Shown: positions 1-6,674 of the stretch, in pieces
Layout: every line of letters starts with the position of its first letter
How positions within the stretch are numbered: the first letter of the stretch is position 1
Assembly: GCA_028288945.1 (NCBI GenBank)
Contig: JAQGHH010000190.1
Span: 1-14,468 of the forward strand
Origin: Phycisphaerales bacterium
Lineage (GTDB): Bacteria > Planctomycetota > Phycisphaerae > Tepidisphaerales > Tepidisphaeraceae
Direction: 5' to 3'
Length of the DNA: 14,468 nt
Translations under genes and position numbers: made by a program
Notes under the pieces: model-generated
Told to the model about the DNA's origin: nothing
What the model saw: only the letters and a program-made list of their open reading frames with translations
Database searches by the model: none

Positions 1-197
1 GCGGGACGGGTGGTGGCGTACTTCTCCAGGTCCGCGGTCTCGACCTCCCGCAGCACCCGTTCGGGCACGACGGTTTCGCCCGTGCCGCCGGTGCCGAAGC
101 GGTCGATGCAGCCGGTTGTCGTGAAGAGAAGAGAGCTAACCACAGAGGACACAGAGAGCACAGAGAAGAGACGGGAGAGAATCTGTCGTGCGCGCAA
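1..197 (-). CDS. Putative lipoprotein, 5' end only, possibly TolC-type outer-membrane factor
   Basis: This is a minus-strand reading frame that runs off the left edge. From a possible TTG start at 195-197 it reads an arginine-containing n-region (MRARQILSR), a hydrophobic stretch (LFSVLSVSSVVSSLLF) and a lipobox-like TTTGC with the cysteine at 108-110, then IDRFGTGG and VVPERVLREVETADLEKY. The part below position 113 has almost only G or C in third codon positions, and its protein is more natural than the serine/arginine-rich complement frame. The 'ERVLREVE...TTRP' beginning recalls mature starts of planctomycete outer-membrane efflux lipoproteins. Together with its place 160 bp downstream of an ABC transporter/fusion-protein pair, that suggests a TolC-type partner. 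This is inference. No Shine-Dalgarno is visible, the start is uncertain (in-frame GTGs at 159-161, 150-152 and 141-143 are alternatives), and the hydrophobic part coincides with a degenerate repeat. Confidence 0.35.
   Translation of the reverse strand, partial: MRARQILSRLFSVLSVSSVVSSLLFTTTGCIDRFGTGGTGETVVPERVLREVETADLEKYATTRP
136..170. repeat. Degenerate 9-bp tandem repeat (CACAGAG core)
   Basis: CACAGAG occurs at 141-147, 150-156 and 159-165, exactly 9 bp apart, with GA/AG-type spacers. Sequences of this kind (AACCACAGAGGACACAGAG and variants) are familiar as dispersed intergenic repeats in planctomycetes and other environmental phyla. Because the period is a multiple of three, the minus strand encodes a repeating S-V-x tripeptide in the frame of the putative lipoprotein. 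Confidence 0.75.
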
Positions 198-214
198 TCG
201 GACGCGCGGCCGAT

Positions 215-287
215 CTTGTAGGTTCGGCTTTGCCGAACGTGCTTCGGCCGTTGGGGAAGAAACGTTCGGCAGAGCCGAACCTACAAG
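215..287. repeat. REPIN-like inverted repeat with nested palindromes
   Basis: Two 26-bp arms, 215-240 and 262-287, are reverse complements with one mismatch and are separated by 21 bp. Each arm is itself a small hairpin (TTCGGC, 3-nt loop, GCCGAA). Two palindromic units in head-to-head orientation in a gene gap is the architecture of REP doublets (REPIN/BIME). It lies downstream of the ABC transporter stop, so the RNA would fold strongly there. It may affect mRNA stability or ending, although no T-tract follows. Confidence 0.75.
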
Positions 288-357
288 GCTCTTGGCACTT
301 CCCAGCCTGGCGTCCTGGTGTTTAATTTCTTCCTCCCGATCGGGAGCGGCGTGGAAA

Positions 358-2397
358 TCATTCATGGCGCAGCGCCTCGATGGGGTTGAGCAGGGCGGCT
401 TTGATGGCGGGGAACAGGCCGAAGATCAGCCCCACGCTCGCGGCGAAGCCGAACGACAGCGCCACCGCCCACCCGGGGATGAACGCCTTGCCCAGTTCGG
501 CCTTGGGGATGCTCTTGAGAATAGCGGTGATCCCCTCGCCGGCCAGCAGCCCGGCCAGCCCCCCCAGCAGGCAGAGCACCAGCGCCTCGACGAGGAATTG
601 CAGCAGGATCGCCATGAACTGCGCCCCCACCGCCTTGCGCAGCCCGATCTCGCGCGTGCGCTCCGACACGCTGACGAGCATGATGTTCATGATCCCCACG
701 CCCCCCACCAGCAGGGAAATCCCCACGATGCCGGAGGCGACGAAGGTCATCGCGGTCGCGATGCTCTTGAACTGGTCCACGTACTTCTGCACCGCGTCGA
801 CGCGGAAGTTGTCGGGCTTTGCGACGGGGATGCGGCGGCGGTTGCGGACGAAGAAGCGAATCTCCTCCCGCGCCTCATCGGAAAGCTCGGGCGAGCGGCA
901 GGCGGCGACGACCTCCAGGCTCTGCGCGATGGGATAGGCGGTGGTGAACGGGACGAGCACCTCCGAATCGCTCCGCCCGTTGCCGAACATCGACGACTCG
1001 GGGTGCGATTCCACCACGCCCACGACGATGAACCGCCGGTCGCCGATCATGAGCGCCTGCCCGCTCGGGTCGGCGTCGAGGCCCAGCTTCTGCTGCGCGA
1101 TGGCGTTGACCAGGCAGACCGCGCGGGCGTGGGTGTTGTCGATCAGCGAGAAGGGCCGGCCCACGGTGACGCTGCGGCTTTCCGTTTCGTGCCAGGCGGG
1201 CTCGATCCCGGTGATCTCGACGTTCTGATCAATGTGCGTGCCGTGGCTGATCGTGCTGCTGTAATCGCAGACGCGCGTGAAGCGGGCGACCGAAGGGCAG
1301 TGCTCGAGCATCCCGTCAAAATCGTGCGGGTGGAAGCGCAGGTCGGCCCAGCGGTAGCGGACGTGCCGGTCGTAGGCGGGCGGATAAGGGAGGACGAAGA
1401 TTTTGTTGGTGCCGAACGACTCGAATTGCGACAGCACGTTCTGCTTGAGCCCCGTGAGCGCCGCAATGACGGCGGTGACGGAGGCGACGCCGATGATGAT
1501 CCCGATGGTCGTCAGGATCGAGCGGATCTTGTTGGCCCAAATCTGCCCGAGGGCCAGCACGATGCTCTGGTAAAGGAGGATGAGCGGGACGAGGACCGGC
1601 CGCGAGAGCCGCGCCAACACGCCGCTTTTGCCGCGGCGCGGCGGTGGCACGACGGCCGCTTGCGCTTCCTGCACCGGTGCGGCGAACGGGACGACATTGG
1701 CGTCGAACAGCGGGTCCTTCTCCACGGGCAGGTCCGACTGCACCTTCCCGTCTTTCATGCGAATGACGCGCCTGGCATGCCGTGCGACGTCCGGCTCGTG
1801 CGTCACCATGATGATCGTCTGTCCCTGCCGATGCAGCTCGGCGAAGAGGGCGAGGATCTCGTCGCTCGTGCGGCTGTCCAGATTGCCGGTGGGCTCATCG
1901 GCCAGCAGGATCGCCGGTCGGCCCACGAGCGCGCGGGCGATGGCGACGCGCTGCTTTTGCCCGCCGGATAGCTGGTTGGGGCGATGGCGCATGCGGTCGG
2001 CCAGGCCGACTCGCCGGAGCGCCTCCTTCGCCCGCGTCCGCCGCCCCCACCACCCGGCGCGGGAATAAATCAGCGGCAGCTCGACGTTCTTCAGCGCCGT
2101 CAATCGCGGCAGCAGCTCGAAGCTCTGGAAGACGAACCCGATCCGCTCGTTGCGCACGTTCGCCAGTGCCCTGCCCGAGAGCGCGGTCGTCAGCGTTCCG
2201 TCCAGTTCGTACGTCCCGGCAGTCGGGCGGTCGAGGCAGCCGAGGATGTTCATCAGCGTGCTCTTGCCCGATCCGCTGGTGCCCATGATGGCGACGTACT
2301 CGTTCTCGCCGACCTCCAGCGAAGCGCCGTCCAGCGCGCGAATGTGCTCTTCGCCGACGCGGTAGTGCTTGGTGATGTTATCGAGGCGAATGACCAT
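358..2397 (-). CDS. MacB-family ABC transporter, fused ATPase and permease
   Basis: 679 residues, close to the usual MacB length of about 650. The N-terminal half is a complete nucleotide-binding domain: Walker A GTSGSGKST at 39-47, Q-loop Q91, signature LSGGQ at 143-147, Walker B ILLADE at 163-168 with catalytic Glu168, D-loop at 173-174 and switch His200. After a proline-rich linker (about 225-260) comes the permease: a first membrane helix with the family-typical segment ANKIRSILTTIGIIIGVASV (288-307), a large extracytoplasmic domain (about 325-550), and the C-terminal FtsX domain with VGGVGIMNIMLVSVSERTRE and two more helices. MacB proteins do not move substrate through the membrane. ATP hydrolysis drives a mechanical movement that helps expel periplasmic substrates through a MacA-TolC conduit. 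The substrate cannot be told from sequence. The gene follows the fusion protein by 75 bp on the same strand, so one transcript is likely. No strong Shine-Dalgarno precedes the ATG. Confidence 0.93.
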   Translation of the reverse strand: MVIRLDNITKHYRVGEEHIRALDGASLEVGENEYVAIMGTSGSGKSTLMNILGCLDRPTAGTYELDGTLTTALSGRALANVRNERIGFVFQSFELLPRLTALKNVELPLIYSRAGWWGRRTRAKEALRRVGLADRMRHRPNQLSGGQKQRVAIARALVGRPAILLADEPTGNLDSRTSDEILALFAELHRQGQTIIMVTHEPDVARHARRVIRMKDGKVQSDLPVEKDPLFDANVVPFAAPVQEAQAAVVPPPRRGKSGVLARLSRPVLVPLILLYQSIVLALGQIWANKIRSILTTIGIIIGVASVTAVIAALTGLKQNVLSQFESFGTNKIFVLPYPPAYDRHVRYRWADLRFHPHDFDGMLEHCPSVARFTRVCDYSSTISHGTHIDQNVEITGIEPAWHETESRSVTVGRPFSLIDNTHARAVCLVNAIAQQKLGLDADPSGQALMIGDRRFIVVGVVESHPESSMFGNGRSDSEVLVPFTTAYPIAQSLEVVAACRSPELSDEAREEIRFFVRNRRRIPVAKPDNFRVDAVQKYVDQFKSIATAMTFVASGIVGISLLVGGVGIMNIMLVSVSERTREIGLRKAVGAQFMAILLQFLVEALVLCLLGGLAGLLAGEGITAILKSIPKAELGKAFIPGWAVALSFGFAASVGLIFGLFPAIKAALLNPIEALRHE

Positions 2398-2472
2398 GGA
2401 GGCGTGCCGCAGGTGCCTGTGCGATGGATGATTTTGAGTGGCGCGGGCCCGGACGCGCGGACCACAATAAGC

Positions 2473-3909
2473 TCACTGAATTGCCGGCGCGGTGGACGGC
2501 GCGGAGGCCGGTCCCGTGGACGGGGCGGCCGGCAGCGCTGTCGCCGGGCGCGTCGTACTTTTCGGGGCCTCGGCCTTCACGTCCTGCCCGTCCGTCAGCG
2601 ATTCCAGCACCTTGTACGGCCCGGCGATCACCGGGTCTCCCTCCTTCAGGCCGGACTTGATGAGGGTGTGGGTTTCGTCGCTGGGGCCGACCGTGACCGG
2701 TGTCAGGACGGCCTTGCCGTTGACGTGGCGGAAGACCACCGTGGCGATGGACTTGGTGGAATCCACCTCCGGCTTCCCCCGCGCGTCCGCCGAGAGGCTG
2801 TCCATCGGCCGCCCGAGCACCGCCTGGCTGGGGACTTTGATTCCCGTCTGGCGTCGGGTTTCGATGTCCGCATCGGCCGACAGGCCGGTGGGGATTCGTT
2901 CCCCCTTGCTGTCGAGGCGGATCTTCGCCTCGAAGTAGCGCCCGCCGTCCTGCGAGCCGTTGCGGCCACTGGCGCTGGTCTCGTCCGCCCGGCTCAGCGC
3001 GACGGATTCCACCACGCCTTCAAACGTCTTGTCGGGGAAGGCCTGAACGCGAATCGTCGCCCGCTGGTCTTTCTTCACCTGCGCGACACTGCTCTCGTCC
3101 ACCCGCGCCACCATCAGCATTTGCGAGAGATCCGAGACTTCCATGATCGTAGTGCCGGGGCTGCTCTGGATGCCGGGGACCACCATTTCGCCCACTTCGG
3201 CTTTCAGGCGGGTGACGACGCCGTTGATCGGGGAAGTGATGACGGTGTAGCTTAGATCGCCCTTGGCCTTTTCGATGTCTGCGACGGCCGCGTCGAGCTG
3301 GTGACGCATGACCGTAAGGTTTTCCTTGTCGGCCAGAAGTGTGAACTTGGCGGCTTCGAGCTGGGCGCGGAGCCCGTCGACTTTGGTCTGCGCCGTGTCG
3401 ACGACGGACTGGCTCACGTCCTTGGTCTCCAGCAGCCCGAGTTGGCGTTTCAGATCGCGCTCGGCGTCAGCAAGGTTGGCTTTTGCCGCGGCGATTTGGG
3501 CATTGCTAGACGCGATGTGCTGTTCATCCACCGCGATCCCGGATTCCTGCGCGTCCTTGCGCGCCGTCGCCGAGCGGAGGGCGGCTTCCAGGTCGCGGGC
3601 GTCGAGCCGCACGAGCAATGAAGGAAGCTTCTTCTCGGCGGGGTTGCCCTTGGTGACGGCGTCGCCCTCCTTAAATGGCAATTCAAGAATCGCAGCTGAA
3701 ACCCGGGCGCTGACCGATACCTTGGTCCGCGGCTGGATTTCGCCCGGCGCGCTGATGATCTCGACCAGATCTCCCGCGCTCGCGGCCTCCAGGCGGACCG
3801 TCGTGGGTAGCACCGCTGCGCTGAGCGCGCTGCGCACTTTCATCCCAATGCCCACGGCCGCGCCGACGACAACCAACAGCCCAACCGCCACCACCAGTAG
3901 AATCTTCAT
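2473..3909 (-). CDS. HlyD/MacA-family membrane fusion protein
   Basis: 478 residues. An N-terminal membrane anchor (about 2-22, LLVVAVGLLVVVGAAVGIGM) is followed by the first half of a biotinyl-lipoyl-like domain (about 55-100) and a long Ala/Glu/Lys/Gln-rich alpha-hairpin coiled coil (about 105-228). The second lipoyl half is at about 232-257 (SPINGVVTRLKAEVGEMV), followed by beta-barrel and membrane-proximal domains. The last 30 or so residues are a Pro/Ala/Ser/Thr-rich low-complexity tail containing TTRPAT. Such adaptors bridge an inner-membrane ABC transporter and an outer-membrane channel, and this one is first in a likely operon with the MacB-type transporter. The order matches MacA-MacB, though the hairpin is longer than a minimal one. 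The start is the ATG at 3907-3909, which puts the membrane anchor at the very N-terminus; there is no clear Shine-Dalgarno site. Confidence 0.92.
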   Translation of the reverse strand: MKILLVVAVGLLVVVGAAVGIGMKVRSALSAAVLPTTVRLEAASAGDLVEIISAPGEIQPRTKVSVSARVSAAILELPFKEGDAVTKGNPAEKKLPSLLVRLDARDLEAALRSATARKDAQESGIAVDEQHIASSNAQIAAAKANLADAERDLKRQLGLLETKDVSQSVVDTAQTKVDGLRAQLEAAKFTLLADKENLTVMRHQLDAAVADIEKAKGDLSYTVITSPINGVVTRLKAEVGEMVVPGIQSSPGTTIMEVSDLSQMLMVARVDESSVAQVKKDQRATIRVQAFPDKTFEGVVESVALSRADETSASGRNGSQDGGRYFEAKIRLDSKGERIPTGLSADADIETRRQTGIKVPSQAVLGRPMDSLSADARGKPEVDSTKSIATVVFRHVNGKAVLTPVTVGPSDETHTLIKSGLKEGDPVIAGPYKVLESLTDGQDVKAEAPKSTTRPATALPAAPSTGPASAPSTAPAIQ

Positions 3910-4116
3910 TGCGGCTTGCCCGAAAATGACTGCCGAACGCTAGAGGGGTAGACGGAGCCGACCGCATTCTCTTTCAGTCGCTCTGTCCTTAAAGACCAAC
4001 TCTAAGTATGCGCGCCGGATCAGATAGGTTGCAGTCGCTCCGGGCCGCTCGTACCGGCACGGGCGGTTGCTGATGGCTTGGAATGGATTCGTGAAGCTCG
4101 CGGCCGGCGCCTGAGC

Positions 4117-4512
4117 TCACGCCGCCGGCGGGGTCAGAAGCCTTTCGGCGGTGGAAATCAGCTTGTCCATCTTCACCGGCTTGTTGAAGTATTCGCTGAC
4201 GCCCAGGCTCTCGGCGTACATCTTATGGCGGGCGCCCTGGTTGCCCGTGATCATGATGACGTACGGCTTGGCATTCCGCGGCTTCTTCGCCTTGATCTTC
4301 TCCAGCACCAGAAAACCGCTACGACCGGGCAGCATCATGTCGAGCACGACGAGGTCGGGGTTGTTCCTTTCGGCAAGCTCGACGGCCTTGTTGCCGTTGC
4401 TGGCGGTTTCGATCGTCGCGCCGGTCGGCTCGAACGCCGCCTGCATGCTGGTGAGGATATCCCCGTCGTCGTCGACGAGAAGGATGCGCTTGTCTTTGAG
4501 GTTTTCGCTCAT
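4117..4512 (-). CDS. Single-domain response regulator (CheY-like receiver)
   Basis: A 131-residue protein made of a receiver domain only, with no DNA-binding or enzymatic output. All key residues are present: the acidic pair Asp14-Asp15 in LLVDDD, phospho-acceptor Asp58 in VVLDMMLPG, Thr89 in IMITGN, and Lys111 in FNKPVK. I chose the ATG at 4510-4512 because GGGAG lies a few bases upstream. An in-frame ATG at 4522-4524 would add four residues (MGDS) but has no ribosome site. Such proteins act by docking to a partner (flagellar motor, kinase in a phosphorelay, or other target) when phosphorylated. No histidine kinase is encoded nearby, so it is an orphan here. It is divergent from murI with about 93 bp between the starts. 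Confidence 0.92.
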   Translation of the reverse strand: MSENLKDKRILLVDDDGDILTSMQAAFEPTGATIETASNGNKAVELAERNNPDLVVLDMMLPGRSGFLVLEKIKAKKPRNAKPYVIMITGNQGARHKMYAESLGVSEYFNKPVKMDKLISTAERLLTPPAA

Positions 4513-4539
4513 GGAGTCTCCCATGGTGTGTAGTACAAA

Positions 4540-4560
4540 CCGGCAGTCTGAGTCTGCCGG
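4540..4560. repeat. Inverted repeat in the divergent response regulator/murI promoter region
   Basis: CCGGCAG (4540-4546) and CTGCCGG (4554-4560) form a perfect 7-bp stem around a 7-nt centre. It sits between the two divergent starts, about 28 bp from the response regulator start and 46 bp from the murI start. It could be a regulator-binding site or a 5'-leader hairpin, or one more copy of an intergenic repeat; the sequence alone cannot decide. Confidence 0.5.
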
Positions 4561-4605
4561 GACGGTAAGTCAAGAAGAATCGGGGCGTCGTCCGATAACC
4601 ACCGT

Positions 4606-5529
4606 ATGTCGCCCGACTCTCCCATTATAGTCCTCGACAGCGGCCTGGGGGGCCTGACCGTTGTTCGGGCGCTGCGCAACGTCCTTCCCGGCGAAGACAT
4701 CCTCTACTTCGGCGACACCGCCCGGCTGCCCTACGGCTCAAAAACCGGCGCGACCGTCACCGGGTTCGTCCAGCAAATCATCGCGTATTTGCGCCCCTAC
4801 GACGCCAAACATGTGGTGATCGCCTGCAACACAGCGACGGCCCTGTCGCTGCCGGCGGTGCGGACGACGTTCCCGGGGCTTTCCATCAGCGGGGTCATCG
4901 AGCCGGGCGCTAAAGCCGCCACGGCAGCCGCGGGCGCGAAACAGGTGCCCACCATTGCCGTGCTCGCCACCGAGGCCACCATCCGCTCCAAGGCGTACGA
5001 GCGCGCGATCCATCGCCGACGGCTTCACGCGCGGATGCTGCTGCGGCCGGCGCCGTTGCTGGTGCCGATCATCGAAGAAGGCCGCGATGCCACCGACCCG
5101 CTCGTGCGACTCGCGCTCCAGCAATACCTCGGCCCACTGCTGACGCACCACATGGACGTGCTGGTGCTCGGATGCACGCATTATCCGGTGTACAAAGAGC
5201 TGATTTGCAAGATCGTGGGCAACGCCGTGCGCGTGATTGACTCGGCTGAACAATGCGCCGATGATGTCGCCCGCCGGCTGAAAATCAGGAAATTATTGAA
5301 CGACGCCGGACCCGCCGATGGAACCGCCGGCCAAGATTCGCCAGGCCGTGAGCAGCCTCCGCGCAGCGGCCAACTGCGGTGCTTCGTGACCGACGACCCG
5401 GCACGCTTCCAGCGGCTCGCCCCCCGCTTCCTGGGCGTCGCGATCGACAAACCCGCATGGGTCGCGCCGGACGAACTTTATGGCCACGCGGCCCCAGACG
5501 GCGGAGGCCGCCTGAGCGTGCCGGCGTGA
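4606..5529 (+). CDS. murI: Glutamate racemase
   Basis: 307 residues. The enzyme interconverts L- and D-glutamate in the cytoplasm without a cofactor and supplies D-glutamate for the peptidoglycan stem peptide. The family signature DSGLGGLTV is at 11-19, with Asp11-Ser12 contacting substrate. GDTARLPYG follows at 37-45. The two catalytic cysteines are Cys74 in ACNTAT and Cys190 in LGCTHYP, with His192 next to the latter. The enzyme therefore looks intact. It is somewhat longer than the usual 260-290 residues because of a polar, low-complexity insert (about 233-256, rich in Gly, Pro, Asp and Gln) before the last strand-helix unit. The ATG start gives the normal short N-terminus; there is no clear Shine-Dalgarno. 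Its presence supports a peptidoglycan wall. The downstream gene lies about 150 bp away past an inverted repeat, so murI may be transcribed alone. Confidence 0.96.
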   Translation: MSPDSPIIVLDSGLGGLTVVRALRNVLPGEDILYFGDTARLPYGSKTGATVTGFVQQIIAYLRPYDAKHVVIACNTATALSLPAVRTTFPGLSISGVIEPGAKAATAAAGAKQVPTIAVLATEATIRSKAYERAIHRRRLHARMLLRPAPLLVPIIEEGRDATDPLVRLALQQYLGPLLTHHMDVLVLGCTHYPVYKELICKIVGNAVRVIDSAEQCADDVARRLKIRKLLNDAGPADGTAGQDSPGREQPPRSGQLRCFVTDDPARFQRLAPRFLGVAIDKPAWVAPDELYGHAAPDGGGRLSVPA

Positions 5530-5564
5530 CATGACGGGGACGCCCGGCGGCATTCCGCCTTATC

Positions 5565-5635
5565 GTGGCATGGGGCGCCTCGCCCATGTATCCCGCGGCT
5601 ATAGCCGCAAACCACGGGCGGGGCGCCCGTGCCAC
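5565..5635. repeat. Nested inverted repeat after murI
   Basis: Arms 5565-5588 (GTGGCATGGGGCGCC...) and 5613-5635 (ending GGGCGCCCGTGCCAC) are imperfect reverse complements. Between them lies the perfect 14-bp palindrome GCGGCTATAGCCGC at 5595-5608. The arrangement of palindrome inside inverted arms, all within the gap between murI and the next gene, suggests a REP/BIME-type intergenic element. No T-run follows, so it is not a standard terminator. Confidence 0.65.
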
Positions 5636-5682
5636 ATGAAGGGTTCGATTCGCAGGGACCTTACTGTATGGACGGAGTTGTG

Positions 5683-6567
5683 ATGGGATCTGACTTCATC
5701 GGACGGCGTGCGGTCGCCGGGCTGTTATGCTCCGCGTTCCTGGTCGGCGGCGGACAGGGATGCGCTTCGTCTTCAAACAAGCAAATCGCGCGCGAGGCTC
5801 GCGCCGAAGGGGAAAGTTACCAGACCGAAAAGCGCGAGCACGAACGCGCCGCCCACCGTCAAGACCAGCCTTACATCAACGACAACTACAGCGAAGCCGA
5901 CGAAGAATCGAACAACTTGATGTTCGCCGGGCTCGCATTGGCCGGAGTGGGGATCATTGCGGTCGGGGCGGCAATCATCGACGTGCCGGTTCACGGGATC
6001 GCTTTCCTTAACGGTCAGACGCCGGGCGTTGCGGCCCGGGAGATGGAAGACCCCAATTCCGCCGACAACCGCCGGACCGGCATGGTGAAGCTCGCGGACG
6101 GCGGATTCGCCAAAGTGGCGTCATTCCGGGCGCGCTGCCGCCAGCTCGCGCAGTACGACAAGGACCCGACGGTGCGCGCCACCGCCATCCGCACGAGCAA
6201 CCGCGCCCGCGACTCGAAGGCCACGCCGGTGTTCATCAAGGCGCTGGACGACCACAATGAATGGGTGCGTCTGGAGGCGGTCAAGGCTTTGGCGAACGTG
6301 CCGGACATGGATGCGATCACGCCGCTGATCCGAATCCTCACCTCCCGCGAGGAGAGCCGCGACGTGCGCCTCGCCGCCGCCGACGCCCTCAAGCACTACC
6401 GCTCCCTCCAGGTGGTCCGCGCCCTGACGGCGTCGCTGAACGACCGCGAGTTCGGCATCGCCTGGCAGTCCCGCGCCAGCCTCAAATACCTCACCTCCCG
6501 CGACTACGGCTTCGACGAGCGCGCCTGGCTCGCCTACTTCACGGGGCCGGAAAAGCCGCTGGGATGA
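5683..6567 (+). CDS. HEAT-repeat protein, exported or membrane-anchored
   Basis: 294 residues from the ATG at 5683, chosen because GGAG (5674-5677) sits 5 nt upstream. ATG at 5668 or 5629 in the same frame would lengthen it. The N-terminus is signal-like (RRAVAGLLCSAFLVGGGQGC). Cys27 could be a lipid-modified cysteine, but the GGQGC context is a poor lipobox. A charged, coil-like stretch (about 32-75) is followed by a second hydrophobic segment (FAGLALAGVGIIAVGAAIID, about 81-100). From about 160 on come HEAT/PBS-lyase-type helical repeats, for example DDHNEWVRLEAVKALANV and RDVRLAAADALKHY. The C-terminus ends in a YGFDERAWLAYF segment, as often follows HEAT repeats in planctomycete proteins. 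HEAT arrays bind other proteins; no enzymatic residue is evident. The partner is unknown, and the role may be an envelope scaffold. Confidence 0.8.
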   Translation: MGSDFIGRRAVAGLLCSAFLVGGGQGCASSSNKQIAREARAEGESYQTEKREHERAAHRQDQPYINDNYSEADEESNNLMFAGLALAGVGIIAVGAAIIDVPVHGIAFLNGQTPGVAAREMEDPNSADNRRTGMVKLADGGFAKVASFRARCRQLAQYDKDPTVRATAIRTSNRARDSKATPVFIKALDDHNEWVRLEAVKALANVPDMDAITPLIRILTSREESRDVRLAAADALKHYRSLQVVRALTASLNDREFGIAWQSRASLKYLTSRDYGFDERAWLAYFTGPEKPLG

Positions 6568-6589
6568 ATAAAAAGCCCGCCAAATGAGG

Positions 6590-6610
6590 AAATCGCGTTA
6601 ACAGCGATTT
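6590..6610. terminator. Possible terminator hairpin after the HEAT-repeat gene
   Basis: AAATCGC (6590-6596) pairs perfectly with GCGATTT (6604-6610) around a 7-nt loop, 23 bp after the stop codon of the HEAT-repeat gene. The 3' arm ends in TTT but no longer T-run follows, so termination is only possible. A TATAGT box at 6634-6639, just downstream, could be a -10 element for the next gene, but I find no well-spaced -35. Confidence 0.35.
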
Positions 6611-6674
6611 AAGGTTGTACTGCCGCGCCGCATTATAGTAACTTGTTCTCTTCGCTCGCCTGAAAGAATGGGTT

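Noticed and set aside
136..170. Possible CRISPR or microsatellite
   Set aside because: The unit is 9 bp, degenerate and only three copies, with no spacers; it fits a dispersed intergenic repeat.
10..1971. 653-codon open frame on the plus strand opposite the ABC transporter
   Set aside because: It lies antisense to a gene with every ABC motif, and its product is Arg/Asp/His-rich without domains. High GC in third positions keeps the complement frame open.
2398..2472. Possible terminator or small gene between fusion protein and ABC genes
   Set aside because: There is only a short GC-rich self-complementary patch without a T-run, and no start with a ribosome site; the two genes are more likely co-transcribed.
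1984..3255. 423-codon plus-strand frame across the ABC/fusion-protein junction
   Set aside because: It crosses the boundary of two well-supported minus-strand genes and gives no recognisable protein; a shadow frame.
3910..4116. Gap upstream of the fusion-protein gene, checked for promoter, RNA gene or small gene
   Set aside because: A CATACT box exists on the minus strand but has no well-spaced -35; no tRNA-like fold or supported reading frame was found.
6634..6639. TATAGT as a promoter -10 for the surface-protein gene
   Set aside because: The nearest -35-like TTGTAC is only 13 bp away, too short for a standard promoter.
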